A stretch of 25,589 bases of DNA from JBFXAN01 sp050184225 (GCA_050184225.1 JBFXAN010000086.1:1-25589), one strand, 5' to 3'; counted from the stretch's first letter, positions 16,351 to 24,167 are shown. Notes: generated from the letters alone by a model not told the origin. A program made the numbers and translations.

Positions 16351-16864
16351 AGTAGAGCGCCATATCCAGGTCGTCCGGGTACAGTTCGAGCAGCGAGTCC
16401 ACGCTGACGAGCTTCTGCGGATATTCGATGCCGGTGGGGATGTGATACTCGCCGGTGGGATAGACGATCGGCAGGCGTGCCTCGATCGGATACCACTGGT
16501 TGTGCTTCTCGATCAGGGTATTGAGTCTGCCGATCTCGAGCTTGGCGAGATACGCGCGCCAGTGCTTGGCGAAGTCCTGCGGCTTCGCCTGCCAGCGACG
16601 GGCATGAGCGGACCAGGCGGACTCCAGCGTGTCCGTCAGCCGCGTGCGCAGGTCGTGGATCTCCTTGAGACGCAAGGTCCACGCCGGCGGGCCGAACATG
16701 CCACCGGCAAGCTCGCCGGCGCTCTGCGTGAACGGCATCGACTGGAGATGGAGCGGTTTCCCCTCCATCCCGCTCGCGCGAAGACTCTCGCGCAACAGCG
16801 AGTCCATCTCCGCCTCGCGGCGCGAAGTGACGTGATTGTCGCCCCGAAGCGTCCGCTTGTTCAT
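16337..16864 (-). CDS. DUF1992 (DnaJ-homologue C28 conserved domain)-like protein
   Basis: Soluble protein of 175 residues, only tentatively placed. Two stretches recall DUF1992/DJC28_CD proteins: SLRASGMEGKPLHLQSMPF (compare the G-x-GKPL-x-L turn) with GPPAWTLRLKEIHDLRTRL after it, and later LEIGRLNTLIEKHNQWYP, like the INxLIxxYNxxVP helix. A Trp-rich central helix (ESAWSAHARRWQAK) lies between. Function is unknown. The ATG at 16864 has a GGCGG run upstream. It converges with the GNAT gene, overlapping it by 14 bases, and no partner gene is evident. Confidence 0.7.
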   Translation of the reverse strand: MNKRTLRGDNHVTSRREAEMDSLLRESLRASGMEGKPLHLQSMPFTQSAGELAGGMFGPPAWTLRLKEIHDLRTRLTDTLESAWSAHARRWQAKPQDFAKHWRAYLAKLEIGRLNTLIEKHNQWYPIEARLPIVYPTGEYHIPTGIEYPQKLVSVDSLLELYPDDLDMALYFTQQ

Positions 16865-16974
16865 CGCCGCCGCCTGTCGCTACTTGTGCTTTCCGTCACA
16901 TGATTACTCTAAACGGCCCGGACCCGGCTGTCACGGCCGCCGCCGAGAGACGACGCCCCCGCTGCCCTGATCGA

Positions 16975-17790
16975 TCACACGTCCACACATGAAATGCCCT
17001 CCGGCGGCGCGATCGCGCTGACCTCGTCGAATCCGCTGTACGTCCAAATCTCGCGCTGACCGGGCACGGCGGATTCGATCTCCTGGCGCCGCACGTGAAA
17101 GGTTTCCGTGTCCACCCAGACGGTGGCCGCTTGACGCAGGCCGAAAGCGCCCACGGGCAGCACAAACCCCCGGACGGGGTGTCCGTCGATCTGGGAGAAA
17201 CCGGCATCTCCGGCTTCGGCCAGCCGGAGCGCCGGCCGGGGAATCGGCCGCTTGTCTGCAAAATCGCGCGTGCACGACCAGACGCCGCCGTTCTCCTGAT
17301 AGATGAACTCGGAGTCGCCGATCTTGATGCCCTCGGCGTTGGTGTAGGGGCGATCCGACAGAATGCGAAAGAGCTCGTGGCGCTGCGCGCGGCCGCCGCT
17401 CCCCGGCGCCGTCGCGCTCGTCACATTCAGGTCACGCTGCGCCGCGACCCGCCCATCGCCGGTCAGGTTGAAGAGTGAGTCCGCGCGCACGGCCGGTGTA
17501 TCAGCCGCCAGTTCTTCCGGCGTGCCCGCGCGATAGATCTGCCGGTATGCCGTCAGCGACCGCCACGCCTGGTCGATCGCCGTGGTCAATTCCGCCCGAT
17601 CCTCCGGTACCACCAGCGACCAGTTCTCCGCCGTGATCGCCTCGCGTGCTCGGACCAGATCAGCCTTCGGTTCGTCGTCGTCGAACAGTGACGGGATCAC
17701 GCTGAGCGCGACCAGATAGAGTGCCAGCACCCCGACGGCGATGCCGGCCCAGCCCCACCAGCGCAATCGTGGCAGCCGCAACCGTCCCAT
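16975..17790 (-). CDS. Membrane-anchored LolA/LppX-like protein, function unknown
   Basis: Protein of 271 residues with basic N terminus, one membrane helix (about 12-32, GWAGIAVGVLALYLVALSVI) and an extracytoplasmic domain. The pattern of the domain (AYRQIYRAGTPEELAADTPAVRADSLFNLTGDGRVAAQRDLN, SEFIYQENGGVWSC, ATVWVDTETFHVRRQEIES) fits the half-barrel LolA/LppX/outer-membrane-lipoprotein-sorting type. In that type, ...VWVDxETxxVxRxE... is a typical late strand pair. Such domains carry lipids or sense envelope state, but the assignment here is by pattern only. Two Cys (in WSCTRD and at the C terminus, ISCVDV) may pair. It stands alone between the DUF1992-like and glycosyltransferase genes, all on the same strand. 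Confidence 0.75.
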   Translation of the reverse strand: MGRLRLPRLRWWGWAGIAVGVLALYLVALSVIPSLFDDDEPKADLVRAREAITAENWSLVVPEDRAELTTAIDQAWRSLTAYRQIYRAGTPEELAADTPAVRADSLFNLTGDGRVAAQRDLNVTSATAPGSGGRAQRHELFRILSDRPYTNAEGIKIGDSEFIYQENGGVWSCTRDFADKRPIPRPALRLAEAGDAGFSQIDGHPVRGFVLPVGAFGLRQAATVWVDTETFHVRRQEIESAVPGQREIWTYSGFDEVSAIAPPEGISCVDV

Positions 17791-17855
17791 ATGTTCAGGC
17801 TACCGGGAGAGCCGGACAGTGAGAAGGCCCGATGTTCCTCGATCGCCTGATAATC

Positions 17856-19493
17856 TCATCGCTCGACGCGCCGCCAGAGGACCGTGTTGTCGATCTGAGA
17901 GACGCGCTCGTAGCGGGCCGCGAGGAACTCCGCGAGCCCCGGCAGCCGTCGCCACTCCTCCAATTCCTGAGCAATATAGCGCGGCGGGTCGCGCTCGATC
18001 GCCCGCATCACCAACTCCTTTGAACCGGGAAGGATTGCGGTCTGATAGGCGGTGGAGAATGGAGCCGCGTTCTCCGCGTCGAGCAACGAATACAGCCAGG
18101 GATACTCGCCCCAGATGTACAAGGTCGGGCTGCTCTTGTCTGACTCAATCATCCGCAGCAGATGCTGTTGATTCGAGACACGCCAGCTAGAGAACCGGTC
18201 ATGCTCGTCGCGTGTCTTGTTGCCCGTGACGAACGCGAGCCAATTGCCGTAATAGTCCGGCGTCAACGTTGGATGGCTGAACCAGAACCCGCGAAAGCCC
18301 GTGATGAGCGTAAGGAGGGTGAGGGAGAGGACGAGATACCGAACCCGGTTCGCTGCGCTCACAGCGCCCCCTTCCCTCGCGGGGAAGGGGGCGTCCTCGT
18401 CAACCAAGATGGAACGAGGATCGTCGGTGTTCCCAGACGAAATACTGGCACCCTCGGTTGATGAGTGCACCCCCTTCCCTGCGAGGGAAGGGGGGCGGGG
18501 GGTTAGGTACACCGTCACCAACACCAACGGCGCCACCACCTGGATCAGGTAGTGCCCGAACGGCCGCCCGCCCGTCGTCGCGCCGAGCACCGTGAAGCTG
18601 AGCCAGATCAGCAGCAGGTCGTTGCCGTCAACCTGCCCGCGTCGCCGTCGCCACAGCAGCCAGCCGAGCGCCACGATCGTGGGGAGCAACCGCAGGATCT
18701 GGAAGCCGGCGGGAAGGGCGGACCCTTCGCCGAGGTAGGTATTGTACGAGCCCACGAGCGCCTCCCACGCCGAGCCGAGGGCGCCGGATGCCGCGAACCA
18801 GAGTGCCGTCGCCATCACCGGTGTCGCCCATCCGAGCACCAGGACGGCGGCATCGCGGCGCGGACGGCCGCGCAGGCAGATCAGCCACAAGCCGGCCGCG
18901 GCGGCGTCAAAGATGGCGACCTGCTTGAACAGGCAGGCGATGCCGAGCGCGACGCCCGCGCCGGCGATCAGCCGGTCCCGCCTGCGGCCGCGCTGCGCGG
19001 CGCCCTGCAGTGTGAGCAGCGCCGCCAGTGCCGCCGGCAGCACCATCAGATGTTCGGTCAGCAGCAGGGTGCCCTCGATCATCGGCAGCGACGCGACGAC
19101 GGCGTAGAGCAACGCGGCGAGCCACCCCGCCACCTCGCCGCCGACGCGCCGGCCGATCGCCAGGACGACGAGTGCCGTTGCCGCCGACCAGATCGCTCCG
19201 GTCAGATGGAGCGCCGCGATCGAGGGACCGGCCGCCGCGATCACCGCCGCATAGATGAGGAAGACGAGTGGCGGCTTGTTGTCCCAGATCTCGCGGTAGA
19301 GCGTGTCGCCGGCCAGCATCTGCTGCGCCGTTGCGGCGAAGACGCCTTCGTCGCCGTAGTGATGCGGCTCGAACAGCGACGGCAGCCGCAGCGTGAGCAC
19401 GAGCAGCACGACCACGGCGATCTCGGCCGCCCTGGGCAACAATCGATCCGTCGCCGGCTCGGGGCGCCGGAGGACGGGCTGGATCGCCATCAT
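17856..19493 (-). CDS. GT39-like (PMT/ArnT-type) membrane glycosyltransferase with in-frame repeat insertion
   Basis: Multi-pass membrane protein of 545 residues, of the GT-C class. After the first helix, the extracytoplasmic loop has YGDEGVFA (acidic pair Asp48/Glu49, the expected catalytic region) and WDNKPPLVFLIY, typical of the ArnT/PMT_2 group that moves sugars from polyprenyl-phosphate donors. About ten helices follow, then a soluble C-terminal domain (YIWGEYPWLYSLL, then LWRRVER). Residues of about 331-385 are foreign: they are encoded by a composite GC-palindrome element and give a low-complexity loop (TPRPPSLAGKG, APFPAREGG) between two helices. The frame stays open. Start: two adjacent ATGs at 19493 and 19490, with no strong ribosome-binding site. 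It is paralogous to the gene at 19987-21729. Confidence 0.88.
   Translation of the reverse strand: MMAIQPVLRRPEPATDRLLPRAAEIAVVVLLVLTLRLPSLFEPHHYGDEGVFAATAQQMLAGDTLYREIWDNKPPLVFLIYAAVIAAAGPSIAALHLTGAIWSAATALVVLAIGRRVGGEVAGWLAALLYAVVASLPMIEGTLLLTEHLMVLPAALAALLTLQGAAQRGRRRDRLIAGAGVALGIACLFKQVAIFDAAAAGLWLICLRGRPRRDAAVLVLGWATPVMATALWFAASGALGSAWEALVGSYNTYLGEGSALPAGFQILRLLPTIVALGWLLWRRRRGQVDGNDLLLIWLSFTVLGATTGGRPFGHYLIQVVAPLVLVTVYLTPRPPSLAGKGVHSSTEGASISSGNTDDPRSILVDEDAPFPAREGGAVSAANRVRYLVLSLTLLTLITGFRGFWFSHPTLTPDYYGNWLAFVTGNKTRDEHDRFSSWRVSNQQHLLRMIESDKSSPTLYIWGEYPWLYSLLDAENAAPFSTAYQTAILPGSKELVMRAIERDPPRYIAQELEEWRRLPGLAEFLAARYERVSQIDNTVLWRRVER
18365..18508. repeat. Composite palindromic element, copy B, inside a glycosyltransferase gene
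   Basis: Two GC palindromes (18365-18393 and about 18469-18495) flank a spacer of about 75 bp. On the minus strand the spacer contains CCAGTATTTCGTCTGG and ACGATCCTCGTTCCATC, nearly the same as in copy C (15 of 16, and 26 of 32 over the longer block). It is 144 bp, a multiple of three, with no stop in the host frame. Confidence 0.8.
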
Positions 19494-19609
19494 GTCCGAA
19501 TCGTAGCATCGAGACAGGAGCCGTCCCGCCGAGGCTCGGGTGGCAGGCGGTATGCTACATTTGAGATAGACAACTCAGGATTCCAGTCCGAGGTGAAAGG
19601 GGCGCGATC

Positions 19610-19942
19610 ATGCCGGTGAAGAATCCGGACGAGCCGTTTACGCGGCTGACCGTTCAGGAAGCAAAAGAGAAGATCGACCGCGGCGAGGCCCAGTTTGTCG
19701 ATGTCCGCGAGCTGCACGAATATACCGCCGGTCACGCGACCGGTACTCAGCACATCCCGCTCAACAGCGTCACCGGCCGGATCGACGAGATCGATGCCGA
19801 CCGGGATGTCGTCTTCATCTGCCAGAAGGGTCAACGGAGCGCGCTCGCGGCTGAGTACGCCGCTGCCGGTGGCCGTACCCGCCTCTTCAACCTCGAAGGC
19901 GGCACCGACGCCTGGGTCACCGCCGGGTATCCGGTGGAGTAG
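19610..19942 (+). CDS. Rhodanese-like sulfurtransferase
   Basis: Single-domain rhodanese of 110 residues (GlpE/PspE size), cytoplasmic, without signal peptide. Visible motifs are FVDVRELHEYTAGHATGTQHIP (CH2A region) and the active-site loop FICQKGQRSALAAEYAAA with persulfide-carrying Cys71, then LEGGTDAWVTAGYPV at the C terminus. It transfers sulfane sulfur to an unknown acceptor. AAAGGGG lies about 8 bases before the ATG. It is divergent from one GT39-like gene and convergent with the other, separated from the second by a long perfect inverted repeat. Confidence 0.93.
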   Translation: MPVKNPDEPFTRLTVQEAKEKIDRGEAQFVDVRELHEYTAGHATGTQHIPLNSVTGRIDEIDADRDVVFICQKGQRSALAAEYAAAGGRTRLFNLEGGTDAWVTAGYPVE

Positions 19943-19948
19943 GACGTA

Positions 19949-20026
19949 GGGAGTCGGGAATCGGCAGTCGGCAGTCGGCAGTCGGGTCACGTTCTCCCCA
20001 TTGCCGACTGCCGATTCCCGACTCCC
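19949..20026. terminator. Perfect 25-bp inverted repeat at a convergent junction
   Basis: Arms 19949-19973 and 20002-20026 are perfectly complementary over 25 bases, with a 28-base loop. The arms are built of GTCGGGAATCGGCA-type units, partly repeated again in the loop. It lies between the rhodanese and the convergent glycosyltransferase. The glycosyltransferase stop codon (19987-19989) falls inside the loop. It may work as a bidirectional terminator; it may also be a dispersed repeat. Confidence 0.65.
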
Positions 20027-21729
20027 TGCTCCCCACGTTCCACCCGTCGATAGATGAGATAGTCCTCGATCTCTGTCTCCAGCCGGTAGTTCTCCGTCAG
20101 CCATGCGTCTAGTTCCGGGAACCAGGCGATGTAGTCGCCGGTGTCGACCGAGTGGCCGGTGATCCAGCGCGCCCCCTCATATCGTTGAACAACGAAATAG
20201 ACCGGCGGCTTCGCTTCGAGCTCGGCGAGAAAATCCCGCTGCCAGGAGCGGGGCGCCCAGTCGCTCATCAGCGGGAACGAATAGATGAAGCGGGAACTGC
20301 TCGGCCGCTGCGCCAGCAGATAGATCAGCGGGTCATAGCCCCACACATAGAGGTAGTCGTCGGGTTCGGTCCGGCGCTGAAGATAGTAGGCCGTCTCGCG
20401 AGAGGCACGATAGGAGAAGGTGCCGCCGCCCCACGGACCGAAGACGTCGTAGTATTCCTCGCGCGTCTCCGGCTCGGTGTAATACCGGACGTGGCTTTCC
20501 CATTGGAGCCAGGCGCTGTCCGTCACCTCCGGCGTGCTCAGTGCCAGTCCCACGACCAGCGTCGCACCGCCCACCAGCGCCATTCCCCGCCCGCGTGCGC
20601 GTGTCAGCAGGCGAAACGCCTGGTCCCAAGCCCAGCCAGCGAGCAGCGCCAGGAACGGCAGCAGGTAGAGGTAGTGGTAGGGGAAGAACTTTCCCTGCGC
20701 CGCGATGCCGAGATAGCCGAGAGCGACGAACAGGACCATCTGCTGCACGCGCCGCTCGCGCACGACAAAGACGCCGAGGAAGCCGCCGATGATCGCCGGC
20801 GCGGTCATGATCAGGCGTCCGAGCGACCAGAAGAGGAACGACAGCCGCACCGTCTCGAGGTATTTCGTCGTCGTCGGCTCCTCCGGCGCCCAGGGACCGC
20901 CGAGGCTGGTGTACCCGGAGGCGAACCGGGTCGCCGCGATGAAGTCGCCGAGCGCGCCGCCCGCCGCCAGATAAAGCAGCAGCGCCACCTGCACCAGGAC
21001 GAAGCCGGCGCCGAGCCAGAGCATCCGGTCCAGCCAGAGTCGGAGCCGTTCCTTCCATGGACGTCCCGCCACTTCGACGAGGGGAAAGAACGGCACCAGG
21101 GCGGCCATGATGAAGCGCAATTGAAAGGCGAGTCCCAACAGCAACCCGACCACGATCAAGAGCATTCGCTGCCGAACGAGGCGCGACCGATCGCCGGCGT
21201 TGCCCACCGCCGCGTCGTACAGGAGCAGCGCGAGGATCAGCGGGAGGGCGATGAAGCCATCCGGCTGCGCCGAGTACCAGTAGCCCGTGGTGGTCACGTA
21301 GACCGCACCGTAGAGCAGGCCGCCGATCGCGCCCGCCCGCAGCGTCCACCAGCGATGTCCCAACGCCATCAGCGCCACGACGGTCGCCGCCGTCCAGGCG
21401 AGGTCGAAGGCGCGGAGGTTGCGCATCACGCCGAGCGGACCGCGGATGGCGACGGTGTAGATGAGGAAGATCGCCGGCGGCTTCTGGTCCCAGGCGTCGG
21501 TGTAGGGCATGCCGCCTTCGCCGATCACCCGGCCGATCTCCGCGAAGATCGCCTGATCGGAGCCGAAGGGGAAGTTCAGCATCGGCAGACCGAGCACCAC
21601 CACCACCGCCGCCACGGCCGCATAGGGCCATCCCGACCTGAGCGCGCGCGCGAGCGGGCCTCGATCGGTGGGGCGGAGTGGATGGCGCGGGAAAGCGGTG
21701 GCGCGCGTGGGCAACGTCGGAGTGGTCAT
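19987..21729 (-). CDS. GT39-like (PMT/ArnT-type) membrane glycosyltransferase, paralogue
   Basis: Multi-pass GT-C protein of about 580 residues. After the first helix comes FGSDQAIFAEIG (Asp in the catalytic loop) and AWDQKPPAIFLIYT, the counterpart of the WDNKPP motif in the gene at 17856. It has about ten further helices and a soluble C-terminal part (YLYVWGYDPLIYLLAQRP, then DYLIYRRVERG) matching the paralogue's end. It probably transfers a sugar from a lipid-phosphate carrier on the outer face of the membrane; donor and acceptor are unknown. The last 15 or so residues (GNRQSAMGRT) are translated from the arm and loop of an inverted repeat and extend past the point where the paralogue stops (RRVER). 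The ATG at 21729 is preferred over an upstream one at 21792, though no clear ribosome-binding site is present. Confidence 0.88.
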   Translation of the reverse strand: MTTPTLPTRATAFPRHPLRPTDRGPLARALRSGWPYAAVAAVVVVLGLPMLNFPFGSDQAIFAEIGRVIGEGGMPYTDAWDQKPPAIFLIYTVAIRGPLGVMRNLRAFDLAWTAATVVALMALGHRWWTLRAGAIGGLLYGAVYVTTTGYWYSAQPDGFIALPLILALLLYDAAVGNAGDRSRLVRQRMLLIVVGLLLGLAFQLRFIMAALVPFFPLVEVAGRPWKERLRLWLDRMLWLGAGFVLVQVALLLYLAAGGALGDFIAATRFASGYTSLGGPWAPEEPTTTKYLETVRLSFLFWSLGRLIMTAPAIIGGFLGVFVVRERRVQQMVLFVALGYLGIAAQGKFFPYHYLYLLPFLALLAGWAWDQAFRLLTRARGRGMALVGGATLVVGLALSTPEVTDSAWLQWESHVRYYTEPETREEYYDVFGPWGGGTFSYRASRETAYYLQRRTEPDDYLYVWGYDPLIYLLAQRPSSSRFIYSFPLMSDWAPRSWQRDFLAELEAKPPVYFVVQRYEGARWITGHSVDTGDYIAWFPELDAWLTENYRLETEIEDYLIYRRVERGEQGVGNRQSAMGRT

Positions 21730-21884
21730 CGTCAGCCGTCGGTCGATCCTGCCCGACCGCCAGCACCGTATCATGGGCCGTCGCCGCTGCACATGACTGG
21801 TGGAGCCTGTCGCCTGCCGGTCGGAGCGGTCGATCGCCTAACATACGTTATACTCGCGTCCACGAACATCGCGGAGGGAACCAC

Positions 21885-23204
21885 ATGACGATGACGGGAT
21901 CGTGGCCGGCCGCCGTTCAGCAGCACAGCGGGCCGCTCGCCGGCGTACGCGTGCTCGACCTGTCCGAGATCATCGCCGCGCCGTTCTGCGCGATGCTGCT
22001 CTCGGACATGGGCGCCGACGTGATCAAGGTCGAGCCGCCGGACGGCGAATCCTGGCGTCTCCAGAACCAGTTCATACCCGGCGAGAGCAAAGGGTTCATG
22101 TCGCTCAACCGTGGCAAGCGCGGCATCGCCGTCGATCTGAAGACGGCGGAAGGTCAGGCAATTGTCCACGCCCTCGCGCGGGAGGCGGATGTGGCCGTGA
22201 TCAACTACCGGCCGGATGTGCCGCCCCGCCTCGGGATCGACTACCCGACGCTCGCCGCGATCAATCCCCGCCTGATCTACGCGGCGAACACCGCCTTCGG
22301 CCGGCAGGGGCCGTACGCCCAACGTCCCGGCTATGACATCATCCTCCAGGCGGCGAGCGGATTGATGAGCGCCGCCGGCACCGCCAACGCGGCCGGCGTC
22401 CCCCAGACGGTGGGCGGCACCGCCGTCGTCGATTTCTCGGCGGCGCTGATTATGGCCTGGTCGATCAGCGCCGCCCTCTACGCGCGTGAACAGACCGGTG
22501 TGGGCCAGCAGATCGATACGTCGCTCTTCGGCGCGGCGATGGCAATCCAGACCTCACGCTTCTTCGCCGTGACCGAGCGCGACGCCGAACAGCGGGCCAC
22601 GACCCTCGGTCAACTGAACGAGATGCGCAGCAGCGGCCGCCCCTACGCCGAGATCGCCGCCGCGGCGATGCAGGCGCGCGGTATCGCCGCCGCCGGCACG
22701 AACCTCTACTACCGGGTCTATCAGACGGCGGACGGCTTCCTCGCCGTCGCCGCGCTCAGCCACGCGCTCCGTTCCAAGTTCTGCCGTGTTGTCGAACTGG
22801 ACGACCCTCGCCAGGCGCCGGGCGTGATCGAGCCAGGCAGCGACGAGGCCCGCGAGATCGGCGTGCGGCTCGTGGCGGTGGCCGAGGCGACGATCCGCAA
22901 CGGCACGACGGAGGCGTGGCTGGCACGCTTCGATGCGGCCGGCGTCCCCGCCGGCCCGGTCCGGTTTGTCGACGAGTTGTTCGACGACCCACAAGTACAG
23001 GCGAACGGCCTTATGGTCGAGGTTGATCATCCGCTCGCCGGCACCCTGCAGATGGTCGGTCCCCCGATCCAGATGAGCGGCACGCCGCTCCAGCCACAAG
23101 GCGCGTCGCCGACACTCGGCCAGCACACCGATGCCGTGCTCGACGCTCTAGGTTATAGCCGGACCCAGACCGAAGATCTGCGGTCGCGCGGGATCGTGCG
23201 ATAG
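21885..23204 (+). CDS. CaiB/BaiF class III CoA-transferase
   Basis: CoA-transferase of 439 residues, cytoplasmic. The N-terminal block is PLAGVRVLDLSEIIAAPFCAMLLSDMGADVIKVEPP, then RGKRGIAVDLKT and the VGGTAVVDFSAALIMAW region with the Asp expected to carry the acyl anhydride. The C-terminal part has TADGFLAVAA, GVPAGPV and ANGLMVEVDHPLAGTLQMVGPPI. The family moves CoA between carboxylic acids (formyl-CoA:oxalate, carnitine, racemases) and the acid used here cannot be told. GGAGGGAACCAC before the ATG at 21885 supports this start. It is divergent from the glycosyltransferase and stands alone; a TATACT box at 21849-21854 may be its -10. A composite repeat follows directly. Confidence 0.94.
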   Translation: MTMTGSWPAAVQQHSGPLAGVRVLDLSEIIAAPFCAMLLSDMGADVIKVEPPDGESWRLQNQFIPGESKGFMSLNRGKRGIAVDLKTAEGQAIVHALAREADVAVINYRPDVPPRLGIDYPTLAAINPRLIYAANTAFGRQGPYAQRPGYDIILQAASGLMSAAGTANAAGVPQTVGGTAVVDFSAALIMAWSISAALYAREQTGVGQQIDTSLFGAAMAIQTSRFFAVTERDAEQRATTLGQLNEMRSSGRPYAEIAAAAMQARGIAAAGTNLYYRVYQTADGFLAVAALSHALRSKFCRVVELDDPRQAPGVIEPGSDEAREIGVRLVAVAEATIRNGTTEAWLARFDAAGVPAGPVRFVDELFDDPQVQANGLMVEVDHPLAGTLQMVGPPIQMSGTPLQPQGASPTLGQHTDAVLDALGYSRTQTEDLRSRGIVR

Positions 23205-23208
23205 CCGG

Positions 23209-23362
23209 TGACCTCTCCCCCGGCCCCTCCCCTCGCAGGGGAGGGGAGCCCTGATCGGGGCATAGTACCAGTATCTCGTCTGGTCGCATCAACGACCCTC
23301 GTTTCACCTCGGTTGCCCAGGACTCCCCTCCCCTGCGTGGGGAGGGGCCGGGGGTGAGGTCA
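23209..23362. repeat. Composite palindromic element, copy C (best preserved)
   Basis: Outer arms of 42 bases (23209-23250 and 23321-23362) pair at 39 positions, and each arm is itself a palindrome (CCCCTCCCCTCGCAGGGG type). The 70-base spacer contains CCAGTATCTCGTCTGG and ACGACCCTCGTTTCACC, shared with copy B. It fills the gap between the CoA-transferase and the convergent Clp-N/RHH gene, and could serve both as a terminator. Confidence 0.85.
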
Positions 23363-23369
23363 GCAAATC

Positions 23370-24104
23370 TCACAGCAGCTGAATCTCCCGCTCCTTCTCG
23401 CCCGCGCGGATGATCAATGCCGCGTCGCGGCGCTCTTGAACCGCCGTGGCGAGCAGGCCGAGCTTGATGAAACGACGGAGCAGCTCGACGACGGTCGTGT
23501 GCTGACGGTCGGCGAGCGCCTGGACCTCGGCATAGAGGTCTTCCGGCAGCGCGAGGTTGTAGCGCTTGAGGCTGCGTTCCCGCTCCATCCACTGCGCGAT
23601 CAGGTGTCCCGCATCCACCGGCGTGACGTCGCTTGCCGAAGGCGGGCCATGCGTGAGGAACTTCTGGATCAAGGTTCGGGCCTGCTCCAACGATACGCCG
23701 AAGGTTTCGAGCACACCCGCCGCGATCCCTTCACCCTCCCGCAGCAGACCGAGCAGCAGGTGTTCGGTGCCCATGTAGTGATGGTTGAGGCGTCTGGCTT
23801 CGTCCCAGGCAAGGTCGAGCGCGGTCTTTGACCTCGGCGTGAGCCCGATCGCGCCGATCGATGGCTGTGCGCCGCGGCCGACGGTCGTTTCCACGGCGGC
23901 GCGGATGCGATCGGCGGTCGCGTCGAACTCCAAGAGCACCTTGGCGGCGACACCCTCTTCGACCCGTGCGAGGCCGAGCAGCAGGTGCTCAGTGCCAATG
24001 TAATTGTGATAGAGGTCGCGCGCCTCCTCCTCGGCCATCGTCAGCGAGCGCCGCGCCCGCTCGGTGAACCTGTCGTACCGCCCCGATGCTGACACGTCCG
24101 GCAT
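23370..24104 (-). CDS. Clp N-domain protein fused to a ribbon-helix-helix domain
   Basis: Protein of 244 residues without any ATPase domain. Two Clp_N repeats, as at the N terminus of ClpC/ClpB, lie at about 10-75 (FTERARRSLTMAEEEARDLYH, YIGTEHLLLGLARVEEGVAAKVL) and 88-150 (LTPRSKTALDLAWDEARRL, YMGTEHLLLGLLREGEGIAAGVL). After a linker, residues 180-220 (KRYNLALPEDLYAEVQALADR, TTVVELLRRFIKLGLLA) form an RHH DNA-binding unit. The C-terminal tail is IIRAGEKEREIQLL. Clp_N domains bind substrates and adaptors, and RHH dimers bind DNA; together they suggest a transcription factor that responds to misfolded or tagged proteins. The ATG at 24104 has GGAGG ten bases upstream. A TTGACA promoter and a 13-base palindrome lie just before it. 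Confidence 0.88.
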   Translation of the reverse strand: MPDVSASGRYDRFTERARRSLTMAEEEARDLYHNYIGTEHLLLGLARVEEGVAAKVLLEFDATADRIRAAVETTVGRGAQPSIGAIGLTPRSKTALDLAWDEARRLNHHYMGTEHLLLGLLREGEGIAAGVLETFGVSLEQARTLIQKFLTHGPPSASDVTPVDAGHLIAQWMERERSLKRYNLALPEDLYAEVQALADRQHTTVVELLRRFIKLGLLATAVQERRDAALIIRAGEKEREIQLL

Positions 24105-24123
24105 ACGCTGAGTGCCTCCAGTG

Positions 24124-24136
24124 TACAGATACTGTA
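24124..24136. promoter_or_regulatory. Palindromic operator candidate TACAGATACTGTA
   Basis: A 13-base palindrome (TACAG-ATA-CTGTA) lies 20 bases before the Clp-N/RHH start codon and covers the predicted transcription start. Its position fits autorepression by the RHH domain of the gene it precedes. Confidence 0.5.
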
Positions 24137-24139
24137 TCC

Positions 24140-24167
24140 ATTCTGTGCCTCTGGAAAACGATGTCAA
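24140..24167 (-). promoter_or_regulatory. Promoter of the Clp-N/RHH gene
   Basis: A perfect -35 TTGACA (24162-24167) and a -10 CAGAAT (24140-24145, 4 of 6) are 16 bases apart on the minus strand. The predicted start near 24133 falls within the palindrome at 24124-24136. The rest of 24105-24369 holds no gene I can support. Confidence 0.5.

Noticed and set aside
20152..21888. Plus-strand open frame of 578 codons opposite the second glycosyltransferase
   Set aside because: A shadow of a membrane protein gene in GC-rich DNA: charged low-complexity sequence with no family motif.
23205..23370. CRISPR-like array from the repeated palindromes near the CoA-transferase
   Set aside because: There are only two units, in inverted and not direct orientation, the single spacer is conserved between copies, and no cas genes are present.
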